Origin: JAEEJA01 sp036343175
Lineage (GTDB): Bacteria; Bacillota; Clostridia; Lachnospirales; Lachnospiraceae
Assembly (NCBI GenBank): GCA_036343175.1
Contig: JAZASR010000068.1
Location: 1 to 7,081, forward strand
Length of the DNA: 7,081 nt
Direction: 5' to 3'
The notes under the pieces are model-generated. The model made no database searches, was not told where the DNA came from, and was given only the letters and a program-made list of their open reading frames with translations. Positions 1 through 6,654 of this stretch are shown here, one piece after another (the stretch's first letter is position 1; each line of letters begins with the position of its first letter). The position numbers were made by a program, and so were the translations under genes.

Positions 1-242
1 GTCTGTTTGTTATCGGCGGCATGAGCGCATCGCTCTCTAATCTGACAACGCCGATTGCATTTGGTGAAGCTTTCGTTCTGCAGAACGTCCTGGACGGAAT
101 TCTGCCGAAAGCAATTCCCTTGGCAATGACCTGGCTGATGTATTACATCGTTAAGAGCGGAAAAGTAAAACCTATGACAGTCATTATCGGGTGCTTTATT
201 GCCGGTATTATTCTCAACTACTTCGGTATTCTTGCAGCATAA
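1..242 (+). CDS. PTS mannose/fructose/sorbose-family EIID subunit, C-terminal end (partial)
   Basis: This is the last part of a membrane subunit of a mannose-family phosphotransferase system. EIID works with EIIC to move a sugar or sugar derivative through the membrane while EIIA/EIIB phosphorylate it. The frame is open from base 3 and stops at 240-242; the ATG at 21 is internal, not a start. What is visible is the family's usual ending: a run with leucine, proline and glycine before a membrane segment (around LPKAIPLAMTWLMYYIV), a short basic loop (KSGKVKP), then a last hydrophobic segment ending FGILAA. The EIIA, EIIB and EIIC genes are expected just upstream. The next gene, an SIS deglycase, follows after 54 bases with no terminator between, so the two are probably co-transcribed. 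The substrate cannot be read from this fragment; the neighbours suggest a glycated amine. Family assignment is fairly firm. Confidence 0.82.
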   Translation, partial: LFVIGGMSASLSNLTTPIAFGEAFVLQNVLDGILPKAIPLAMTWLMYYIVKSGKVKPMTVIIGCFIAGIILNYFGILAA

Positions 243-279
243 CTTTCGGAACATAAATAACCAGACGTATATAAATAAC

Positions 280-288
280 AAGGAGGAG
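280..288 (+). promoter_or_regulatory. Strong ribosome binding site for the first SIS gene
   Basis: AAGGAGGAG lies 8 bases before the ATG at 297. It is close to a full anti-16S match and fixes that ATG as the start. It rules out the overlapping frame that opens at 199 inside the EIID gene. Confidence 0.8.
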
Positions 289-296
289 AAAAAATT

Positions 297-1268
297 ATGT
301 ACGACGTTAAAAAGACAATCAGTGAGATCTGCGCAAACAAGGAAATCAGAAATGTCAGCTTCACCGGCTGCGGTGGCTCGCTGGCATGCTTCTATGCACC
401 ATATTATTTCATTACACGTGAGTCTGCAGTGCTTTCTGCAAACTATGGCAATGCAAATGAATTCAGCCATGATACACCGAAGAATGTCAATGAACACTCT
501 GTTGTTGTCTGTGCTTCCCGCCGTGGCAATACCGCCCAGACAGTAGAAGCAGCGAAGAAAGCAAAGGAGCTTGGCGCAACTGTTATCGCTCTGCAGCTTG
601 AAGAGGGCACACCTCTGGAAGAAGTTGCTGATTATACAATCCAGTTCAAGGACACAGGCGCTGACGGAGCACTGTATGAAGAAAGCAAGAGCGCATATGC
701 CCTGGCAATCGCAAATGAGATTGTTCATCAGACGGAAGGCAACGACGCTCTGTATGAAAAAATGAATGCCGCAATGAAGAAGATGAATGAGATTGTTCCG
801 GCTGCCCAGACTGCAGTTGTTCCGGAAGCCGTAAAGTTCTCTGTTTCCTACAACAATGATGACATCATCTATACTATGGGCACAGGTACAGCATGGGCTG
901 CAGCACAGCAGCAGACAATCTGCATCTTCATGGAAATGCAGTGGATCAACTCTTCTGTCATTCATTGTGACGAATTCTTCAACGGTCCGTTCGAGATCAC
1001 AGAAAATGACACAGCATATCTGCTTCTCAAGAGTACTGGCAGAACAAGAGAAGTTGATGAAAGAGCCATCGCATTCCTTGACAAGTTCAATGCCCATACA
1101 ACAGTCATTGATGGTTATGACTATGGCATGAAGGAACTGGGAGAAGTCAGTGAATACTTCGACCACAGCTTCTACAGCGAACTGCTCGGTGTTTACAACC
1201 ACCTGCTCGCTGACCGGCGCCAGCATCCGTTATCATGGCGTAAATATATGTGGAAGTTCAACTATTAA
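297..1268 (+). CDS. SIS-domain Amadori-product deglycase, FrlB/FraB/GfrF-like
   Basis: This 323-residue protein has two SIS domains. The first carries a sugar-phosphate loop, GCGGS (24-28), and CASRRGNT (72-79). The second begins near IYTMGTG (191-197). Family members split 6-phosphorylated Amadori compounds such as fructoselysine 6-phosphate or fructose-asparagine 6-phosphate into glucose 6-phosphate and the amine, in the cytoplasm. The region FMEMQW and EFFxGPFEIT (211-234) and the ending HPLSxRKYMWK (310-320) are hallmarks of this group. Length fits: FraB and FrlB are about 325-340 residues. From remembered sequences, Glu213 matches the catalytic Glu of FraB (E214), but Asn229 (codon AAC, 981-983) stands where FraB and FrlB have the catalytic His (H230 in FraB). 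Asn218 also replaces a nearby His (QWIHS). The gene could therefore be an altered or regulatory paralogue, or a subfamily with different chemistry. It follows the EIID gene and precedes a hairpin. Family is sure; substrate and activity are not. Confidence 0.85.
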   Translation: MYDVKKTISEICANKEIRNVSFTGCGGSLACFYAPYYFITRESAVLSANYGNANEFSHDTPKNVNEHSVVVCASRRGNTAQTVEAAKKAKELGATVIALQLEEGTPLEEVADYTIQFKDTGADGALYEESKSAYALAIANEIVHQTEGNDALYEKMNAAMKKMNEIVPAAQTAVVPEAVKFSVSYNNDDIIYTMGTGTAWAAAQQQTICIFMEMQWINSSVIHCDEFFNGPFEITENDTAYLLLKSTGRTREVDERAIAFLDKFNAHTTVIDGYDYGMKELGEVSEYFDHSFYSELLGVYNHLLADRRQHPLSWRKYMWKFNY

Positions 1269-1296
1269 TCCTGACGGCATCATAAACTTTCAAATT

Positions 1297-1334
1297 ACAA
1301 GCAGCCTGCATTTCCCCTTTTGCAGGCTGCTTGT
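1297..1334 (+). terminator. 14-bp perfect hairpin, probable (leaky) terminator
   Basis: Arms 1297-1310 (ACAAGCAGCCTGCA) and 1321-1334 (TGCAGGCTGCTTGT) pair perfectly around the 10-base loop TTTCCCCTTT. The GC-rich core fits a Rho-independent terminator, but the following bases (ATCAATAACAG) are not a T-run; only TTGT at the end of the stem would serve. It stands in the 92-base gap between the first SIS gene and the MATE gene. It could end the PTS-deglycase transcript, let part of transcription through, or protect the upstream mRNA's 3' end. I see no good promoter after it, which favours partial readthrough into the downstream genes. Confidence 0.65.
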
Positions 1335-1360
1335 ATCAATAACAGAAAGGATGGATTAGC

Positions 1361-2740
1361 ATGGCAAAGACAAATACTGCGACAGACAGGAAGATTCTGA
1401 ATATTCTGATTCCGGTTATTCTGGAAAATGCGCTGATGACATTATCAACAATGATATTGACGGCTTATATCGGCCGTCTGTCTGTATTTGAGATTAATGC
1501 CTATGGTATAACCCGTCGGATATACGGCATTTATTACTCCGTTTTCAAAGGCCTTTCGATCGGTACGATGATTGCTGTTGCCAAACGTTTCGGACAGGGC
1601 GACGCAAGGAAGTGCGAACGGTTGCAGCAGGAGAGTTATTTTCTGTTTCTGCCTCTTGCGCTGCTGGCTTCAATTCTGATCTTCTGTAATTCACGCATTT
1701 TTCTGGGATCCATGACAGGCGAAGCAGCTCTTCTGGATGCCGGAGCCGGACTGCTGAAGAATATGGTCTTTTTTTTTCCGCTGCTTGCTGTTATCCATCT
1801 CAATGCAGCAGCTTTTCAAGCTAATGGGAATACACGTACTCCGATGGTTATTGCTGCCCTTGGCAATCTGGTAAACATCATTCTTGGGTATGTGCTGATC
1901 TTCGGCTTTAATTTCATTCCGGCTTTGGGAATCGATGGGGCAGTTATATCTCAGAATATCTCATTTGCAGTAATGGCGTTTTCCGGTTTGGTTCTTCTGT
2001 ATGGTAAAAGCGGACCCTTTGCACATTGCGAAAAGAGCTTCCTGAAGCTGCCGCAGAAGGAAGATACCAGGGAAATACTTTCCAGCGGTATTCCTGCAGC
2101 TCTTGAAGATTCATTCTGGCAGCTGGCAAATATTGTTATCAGCGCAGTAATACTTTCCTATGGACAGGATTATTATGCAGCGTATCAGATTGGCCTTGAA
2201 GGCGAAGGCTTCTGCAATATGATGTCGGCCGGATTCATGACTGCAGCTATGTCGCTTTCTTCAAATGCCATCGGCGCCCGGGACGAAAAAAACTATGAAC
2301 TCTCCTTTAAAAGACTTTGCCATTTTTGCGGGATCATCACTGTTATTACGATGCTGTTTCTGACCTTTTTTACAAAGGCAACTTTATCTCTGATGACGGA
2401 CAAGCCGGAACTGATTGCTATCGCTGCCGGTTATATGTATGCGATGATCTGGTCGCAGTATCCGCAGCATCGTCAGAAAATCGAAATCGGTTTTATCCGT
2501 ACTGCCGGACATACCCGGACGACGATGTTTACAAATCTGATCGGTTTATGGGTGGTTCGTGTGCCGATGGTGATTCTGTTTGGCAGTGTTATGCATTTGA
2601 ACATAACCTTTGTCTGGTGGGTATTCAATATTGATCAGTGGATCCGTCTGCTGCTGTCTTTCTTTTACTACAGAAGATATGACATTGCAGATACGGTTCA
2701 TCGGAACAGTAAATGTTCTTTACAGGAAGGATGCATATGA
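1361..2740 (+). CDS. MATE-family multidrug/metabolite exporter
   Basis: This 459-residue membrane protein has about twelve hydrophobic segments in two homologous halves. MATE proteins export organic cations, drugs or metabolites in exchange for Na+ or H+. Internal symmetry is visible: NAAAFQANGNTRTPM in the first half corresponds to IEIGFIRTAGHTRTTM in the second, the family's repeated loop. ALGIDGAVISQ after the fifth or sixth helix is also typical. Length is normal. The start is supported by GAAAGGA (1345-1351), 9 bases ahead; the ATG at 1351 meets TAG after one more codon. The C-terminus is hydrophilic and its TGA overlaps the next ATG (ATGA, 2737-2740), so translation is coupled to the HAD gene. 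An exporter among sugar-amine catabolic genes is unusual; it may excrete the released amine or a toxic by-product, but that is inference. The family call is secure; the substrate is unknown. Confidence 0.88.
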   Translation: MAKTNTATDRKILNILIPVILENALMTLSTMILTAYIGRLSVFEINAYGITRRIYGIYYSVFKGLSIGTMIAVAKRFGQGDARKCERLQQESYFLFLPLALLASILIFCNSRIFLGSMTGEAALLDAGAGLLKNMVFFFPLLAVIHLNAAAFQANGNTRTPMVIAALGNLVNIILGYVLIFGFNFIPALGIDGAVISQNISFAVMAFSGLVLLYGKSGPFAHCEKSFLKLPQKEDTREILSSGIPAALEDSFWQLANIVISAVILSYGQDYYAAYQIGLEGEGFCNMMSAGFMTAAMSLSSNAIGARDEKNYELSFKRLCHFCGIITVITMLFLTFFTKATLSLMTDKPELIAIAAGYMYAMIWSQYPQHRQKIEIGFIRTAGHTRTTMFTNLIGLWVVRVPMVILFGSVMHLNITFVWWVFNIDQWIRLLLSFFYYRRYDIADTVHRNSKCSLQEGCI

Positions 2741-3405
2741 AAGAAAAGAAATATATAGTTTTTGACGTAGACGGTACATTGCTGGATACAGAATTCATCT
2801 GGGGGGAAATCTGGAAACAGATCGGCATGAAATACGGCCATCCGGCTTTTTGCCATGATGAAGTCGTAGGAATAAGCGGACCTGCCCTGCGGGCTGTCAT
2901 GGACAGGCAGCTGGAAGGCGTACCGAAGGAAGAAAGAGATGAAATGCTGCGCGAGGTGCGCAGAATCGGCCTTCCCTATATAAAAGAACATACAACCCTG
3001 ATGCCGGGTGCCAGAGAAATGCTTGACTGGCTGAAAGAGAAAGGCTTTACGCTGTGCATCGCAACAACGACAGACCGCAGTCTGACAGAAGAGCGTCTCA
3101 TAAAAAACGGTGTATGGGATGATGTCTCTTACAGTATCTGCGGTGATGAAGTAGAGAAGAAAAAACCGGATCCGGAGATTTATCTGAAAATGGCCCGGCT
3201 GCTGAATGCGGAAACAGAAGAAATGCTGGTTATCGAAGATACCGGCTTTGGGGTTGAAGCAGCTTACAGGGCAGACTGTGAAGTAATCATGATTCCTTCT
3301 GTTAACCCTGCTTCGGAAAAAGATAAACAAACGGCTTTGCGTATTGAAAAAGATATGTATGAAGCGCTGAATTGGATACAGGATAACATCAGGAGGCAGG
3401 AATGA
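2737..3405 (+). CDS. HAD-superfamily sugar-phosphate phosphatase/phosphoglucomutase-like hydrolase
   Basis: This is a 222-residue HAD hydrolase of the beta-phosphoglucomutase-like subclass, with a helical cap between the first two motifs. All four motifs are present: FDVDGTLLDT (9-18; Asp10 nucleophile, Asp12 acid/base), IATTT (108-112), KKKPDP (141-146, Lys143) and VIEDTGFG (165-172; Glu167/Asp168 for Mg2+). I chose the ATG at 2737 because AGGAAGG (2724-2730) stands 6 bases before it. In-frame ATGs at 2713 and 2731 lie upstream of or right against that site. The start overlaps the MATE stop (ATGA) and the stop overlaps the next start (ATGA), so translation is probably coupled on both sides. 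Proteins of this type mostly remove phosphate from small sugar phosphates, or isomerise them. Here it may detoxify a phosphorylated Amadori intermediate or a deoxysugar phosphate. The exact substrate cannot be read from sequence. Confidence 0.87.
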   Translation: MKEKKYIVFDVDGTLLDTEFIWGEIWKQIGMKYGHPAFCHDEVVGISGPALRAVMDRQLEGVPKEERDEMLREVRRIGLPYIKEHTTLMPGAREMLDWLKEKGFTLCIATTTDRSLTEERLIKNGVWDDVSYSICGDEVEKKKPDPEIYLKMARLLNAETEEMLVIEDTGFGVEAAYRADCEVIMIPSVNPASEKDKQTALRIEKDMYEALNWIQDNIRRQE

Positions 3406-4454
3406 TGGGAATGCTGGAATACATTCATGAAACACCGGCAGCAGTCCGTTATATTGTTTCCCGGAAAGATATTCTTCTTCGTGATGCTCTGCATGAAACA
3501 AAAGGAAGAGAGATACATGAAATCATCCTGTGCGGCTCCGGTACAAGTTATCACGCAGCTTTATCAGCTGCCTGCCCCATGCAGGAGATACTGGGTATCC
3601 GTGTAGATGCGGTTTATCCGGTTCCTTTTGTCGACCGCTGTTCGATTGTGGATGAGCATACACTTGTCATAGGTATTTCCCAGGCCGGCCAGAGTGCCTC
3701 TACAGTGAAGGCGATGCAATATGCCAAAGAACACGGTGCACTTGTTCTGGCATTGAGTGCCGCAACGAATTCACCTGTTTTTCAGCAGGCAGATGCAGGT
3801 ATCTTTCTGGACATCGGTGAAGAAAATGTCGGGCCCAAAACAAAAGGATATTTCTGCTCGGCTGTGCTGCTTGCTTTATTTGCCTGCGCATATGCAGAAA
3901 AATGCAAAGCAGAAGACTATGTCAGCCGGATGCTGGCGGAAACCGATGGCATTGATGATGTACGGGAAGCATTTGAAACATGGTATGCAGATCATTCCGC
4001 GAAACTGAAGCCGGCAAAACGGGTAATCGTTGTCGGGCATTCTGCCAATCTTGGCGCAGTTTACGAAGGAGCTTTGAAACTGCTGGAAGGCATGCGCTGC
4101 AGCGTTGTAGGCTATGAAATGGAAGAATTCATGCACGGTATCTATCATTCTGTTGATGAAAATACTTATATCTTTGCCCTAGATATGCCGGGTGAACACA
4201 GAGAACGTCTGCACAGGCTTATGCGATATCTTCAAAAAAGAAAGCATACTCATGTAATTTTAATTACAGACGTCAGGACAGATGATTTTGACTGCTTCGT
4301 ATGGCCGTTTAACAATGATCCGCTGTTCGCTTTTGTACAGTACATTGTGCCTCTGCAGGTCAGCGCAAGACGAATCTCTCTAGACCAGGGAACAGATTGT
4401 GAAAAATCTGCAGATCCGGATTTTCACAGAGAAATGGAAAGCTATATTTACTGA
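3402..4454 (+). CDS. SIS-domain GlmS-like deglycase/aldose-ketose isomerase, candidate GfrE-type
   Basis: This 350-residue protein has two SIS domains and resembles the isomerase half of GlmS without the glutaminase half. The opening MLEYIHETP recalls the GlmS linker. CGSGTSYHAA (44-53) and GISQAGQSAST (91-101) form the first sugar-phosphate site. The second domain starts near VIVVGHS (208-214). Glu229 (KLLEGM) and His245 (EFMHG) are 16 residues apart, as are Glu488 and His504 in E. coli GlmS, so the ring-opening and proton-transfer residues seem intact. The ending VPLQVSARR...GTD also follows GlmS. Known relatives include glucoselysine 6-phosphate deglycases and AgaS-type enzymes. With a mannose-family PTS and an FrlB-like partner, GfrE is the nearest functional model, but a deaminase or isomerase role remains possible. 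AGGAGG (3391-3396) serves ATG 3402 or 3405; 3402 makes an ATGA overlap with the HAD stop. The M14 gene follows after 10 bases. Confidence 0.82.
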   Translation: MMGMLEYIHETPAAVRYIVSRKDILLRDALHETKGREIHEIILCGSGTSYHAALSAACPMQEILGIRVDAVYPVPFVDRCSIVDEHTLVIGISQAGQSASTVKAMQYAKEHGALVLALSAATNSPVFQQADAGIFLDIGEENVGPKTKGYFCSAVLLALFACAYAEKCKAEDYVSRMLAETDGIDDVREAFETWYADHSAKLKPAKRVIVVGHSANLGAVYEGALKLLEGMRCSVVGYEMEEFMHGIYHSVDENTYIFALDMPGEHRERLHRLMRYLQKRKHTHVILITDVRTDDFDCFVWPFNNDPLFAFVQYIVPLQVSARRISLDQGTDCEKSADPDFHREMESYIY

Positions 4455-4464
4455 GGAATGACAA

Positions 4465-5411
4465 ATGCTTGAAATTCAGGGAATCCGTGTGGAAGGCGGA
4501 ACAAAAAAAGAGACATATATCGGCCCGGATGCGTATCCGATGCCGGCATTTCTGATTGCCGGGAGGAGAGAGGGAAAGACGATTCTTGTCACCGCCCAGA
4601 TTCACAGCGGTGAATATCCCGGCACACCGGCAGTTATAAGGATAGGAAAAAAACTGATCCGGAAGATATGACAGGAAATATGATCCTGATGCCATGTGTA
4701 AATGTGAGCGGCTTTCAAAGCGGATACAACACCAGAATTCCGGAAGATGACGGCAATCTGAATGCTGACTACCCGGCCGCAGGAAAACCGGTTACAGACA
4801 GTATTTCTTCTTTCTTTATAAACGAGGTTTTTCCCAAAGCAGATTTTATTCTTGATCTGCACAGCGGCGGCATTACCGAACCTCTGACACCATGCCTGTT
4901 TTATCCTGCGCTCGCCGTAACAGAAGAAAGCCTTGCTGTTGGAAAGAAGCTGGATATACCGTGGCTTGTTGCTTCAGAAAACAAGAAGGGGCACTTTTCT
5001 TATGCGGCACATGTTATGAATATACCGGGATTACTGCTGGAAAGAGGTTTCGGAGGACTATGTGAGGAAGAGTGGATCCGTGCGTATGAAAAAGATATCC
5101 GGCTTGCTGCAGATGCCTTGGGAATTCTTCCCTGCCGGCATTATGAAACATGCGAAAAGGAATTAATCCGCAGGGCACGCTATATTTCATTTACAGAAGA
5201 TGGATTGTGGTACAGAAGTGTTAAACCGGGAGATGAAATTTCCAAAGGACAGGTTCTCGGTCACACAGAAGACTATTTTGGCAATGTTCTGCGGGAATAC
5301 AGAGCAGAGGAGGACGGTATTGTGTTGTATGGTAATGGCGGTCTGAAAGCTGCGAAAGGACATCTTGCCGTTGCGTATGGACGAAATGCATACAGGGAGG
5401 TGCTGCTGTGA
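4465..5411 (+). pseudogene. M14-type AstE/AspA (succinylglutamate desuccinylase/aspartoacylase-like) zinc amidohydrolase, split by a frameshift
   Basis: The gene lies in two frames: 4465-4671 (68 residues) and 4668-5411 (247 residues from ATG 4668). The first part ends ...VIRIGKK and then three out-of-frame codons and TGA; the second carries on as MILMPCVNVSGF. A -1 shift at the seven A (4647-4653) gives GKKTDPEDMTGNM, which matches the family, and a 315-residue protein of normal length. Zinc ligands are visible: His47 and Glu50 (QIHSGEYPG) in the first part and His65 of the second (LDLHSGG). Glu125 of the second part (LLLERG) is the likely catalytic Glu, and RIPEDDGNLN (23-32) fits the substrate pocket. 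The family hydrolyses amide bonds of N-acyl amino acids or peptides. Here it may act on an acylated or peptide-linked glycated amine. The cause may be mutation, sequencing error, or programmed frameshifting; coupled reinitiation at ATGA would give only a fragment lacking HxxE. Confidence 0.78.
4645..4656 (+). other. A7 slippery tract, candidate -1 frameshift or transcriptional slippage site
   Basis: In the zero frame the bases read GGA AAA AAA CTG, giving a slippery A AAA AAA C. A -1 slip yields ACT GAT CCG GAA GAT ATG and joins the two halves of the M14 gene. A Shine-Dalgarno-like AAGGA (4638-4642) sits 4 bases upstream, as in stimulators of the dnaX shift, though closer than usual. I find no strong downstream hairpin, only a weak ATAT pairing. 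The zero-frame stop follows 13 bases after the tract. Confidence 0.45.
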
Positions 5412-5851
5412 TTGTCTGGATTATGATTGCTGCAGTTGTTCTGATGTGTTTTCAGTACCGCCAGAGACAGACTGTAAAAGTTCTTTCCGATCGTCTGTCG
5501 CGCCTGCTGATGGAAGGCAGATATGACGAATTTGAAGAATTGCTGAATAACAGAGAAACACGGATGAATCTTTCTGATTACAACTTGCAGCATCTCGCAT
5601 TTACAAAATTTGTACTTCAAAACCGTAAAACGGAAGCAGATAAAATCTTTGATGCAATGTCTGGAGTACGTATGAATAATACACAGAAGGCATCATTTTA
5701 CAGTCATGCAATGCCTTTCTATACAAAAAAGGATGATAAAAAGCGTATTGATGAGTGTTATGAACAGATTCTTGCAGTGAACGGATTTGATGAGTTGAAA
5801 CAAAGCACAGAAAAGATGTACCGGATTCTAAATATAGAACAGAGCAAATAA
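5408..5851 (+). CDS. Small membrane-anchored helical protein of unknown function
   Basis: This protein of 147 residues is not one I recognise. Residues 1-15 (IVWIMIAAVVLMCF) form one hydrophobic helix followed by a basic stretch (YRQRQ), which predicts an N-terminal anchor with the rest in the cytoplasm. The remainder is charged and helical: LSRLLMEGRYDEFEELLNN, LAFTKFVLQNRKTEADKIF and YTKKDDKKRIDECYEQIL. These look like two or three TPR-like helix-turn-helix units, though no canonical TPR consensus is clear. The start is GTG 5408, with GGGAGG (5395-5400) 7 bases upstream, and GTGA overlaps the M14 stop. Translation is thus coupled to that enzyme. It may recruit an operon protein to the membrane; a phage or secretion role is less likely from context. 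No evidence assigns a function. Confidence 0.72.
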   Translation: MIVWIMIAAVVLMCFQYRQRQTVKVLSDRLSRLLMEGRYDEFEELLNNRETRMNLSDYNLQHLAFTKFVLQNRKTEADKIFDAMSGVRMNNTQKASFYSHAMPFYTKKDDKKRIDECYEQILAVNGFDELKQSTEKMYRILNIEQSK

Positions 5852-5863
5852 TAAATATATCTT

Positions 5864-5892
5864 TTCGCTGGATGAATTGCCTATGATATAAT
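5864..5892 (+). promoter_or_regulatory. Promoter of the GntR gene, extended -10
   Basis: TGATATAAT (5884-5892) is a perfect TATAAT with the TGn extension. No good -35 hexamer lies at the right distance (TTCGCT, 5864-5869, is weak), which is common for extended -10 promoters. Transcription would start near 5899, giving a leader of about 15 bases with GAAGG (5900-5904) as ribosome site. The flanking AT-rich bases include a loose inverted pair (AAATATATC, 5853-5861, with GATATAATATTT, 5885-5896) that could be an operator, but the match is imperfect. Confidence 0.6.
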
Positions 5893-5913
5893 ATTTGTTG
5901 AAGGTATATATTT

Positions 5914-6654
5914 ATGGGAAAAGAGCCGAAATACAAGGAAATATATCACTATTTCAGACAGCAGATTCGCGAAGGAAAAATCAAGACAGACGAGCCGCTT
6001 CCGCAGGAACCCGATATTATATCCATGTTTGATGCATCACATATGACGGTTAACAAGGCAATGACGCTTTTGGCCCAGCACGGATATATTCGGCGCGTGC
6101 CGGGATACGGCACTTTTGCATGTAAAGATTACAGTGTGGCAGTACAGTCATCACAGATGCAGAAGGAAGGCATAAATCAGATCATCATCAAAACGGGAAT
6201 GACACCACGCACAGAACTGGTCTCCTACAAGATACGGAAGGGAAAAGAAATTCCTGAAATTGCCAAGATTCTCAAAACAGAGGATGAGCAGTTCATTCAT
6301 GAGATTATCCGTCTGAAATACGGGAATGAACGTTTAATATGTGTAACTAAAGCTTATCTTTCCCAAAAGCTCCTGCCGGTAGTGGATGTCACCAGACTTG
6401 AGAATTCACTGGATGAATATGTCAATGATATGGGTATCCAGAAAACAGACGGCTATTCTGAACTGAAGGCATGTCTGCCCGATGAAGAGCTTGCGGGTTT
6501 TTACGGAACAGACCACATTGCCCTGATGCATCAGAGAATTATGTGGAATGCGGATAATATTCCGTTTGAACTGACAGACAATTACTTTGATGGTGAATTA
6601 ATCACGATTACTAATCCCAGAAGAATGGAAATAACATCAGGTATTGAGAACTGA
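5914..6654 (+). CDS. GntR-family (HutC/UTRA) transcriptional regulator
   Basis: This 246-residue DNA-binding protein has an N-terminal winged helix, residues 5-70, with the GntR signature LPQEPDIISMFD, then MTVNKAMTLLAQHGYIRRVPGYGTF (44-68), matching the usual ...TVRKAL..L...G.I....G.GTF. The C-terminal UTRA ligand domain runs from about residue 85 to 235, including ADNIPFELTDNYFDG (213-227). HutC-type regulators bind effector sugar phosphates or amino acid derivatives in UTRA and release DNA. It sits last in the locus with its own promoter (62-base gap), so it is likely autoregulated and controls the upstream genes. The effector would plausibly be a phosphorylated Amadori compound or glucosamine-like phosphate; this is inferred from context. 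ATG 5914 has GAAGG 9 bases upstream. The protein is complete and of normal length. Confidence 0.88.
   Translation: MGKEPKYKEIYHYFRQQIREGKIKTDEPLPQEPDIISMFDASHMTVNKAMTLLAQHGYIRRVPGYGTFACKDYSVAVQSSQMQKEGINQIIIKTGMTPRTELVSYKIRKGKEIPEIAKILKTEDEQFIHEIIRLKYGNERLICVTKAYLSQKLLPVVDVTRLENSLDEYVNDMGIQKTDGYSELKACLPDEELAGFYGTDHIALMHQRIMWNADNIPFELTDNYFDGELITITNPRRMEITSGIEN

Noticed and set aside
199..546. Plus-strand frame starting inside the EIID gene
   Set aside because: Overlaps the EIID end and the strongly supported SIS gene start; its protein sequence has no family features.
2713..2736. Longer HAD start at 2713 adding eight residues
   Set aside because: The ribosome site (2724-2730) lies downstream of it and fits the ATG at 2737; the extra residues are not part of the HAD fold.
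2698..3501. Long minus-strand open frame (267 codons) opposite the HAD gene
   Set aside because: It lies fully antisense to a HAD gene with all four motifs, is rich in Phe, His and Cys as shadow frames often are, and has no ribosome site.
5853..5896. Inverted AT-rich repeat around the GntR promoter as an operator
   Set aside because: The arms match imperfectly and are almost pure A/T, so chance is likely; mentioned only in the promoter entry.
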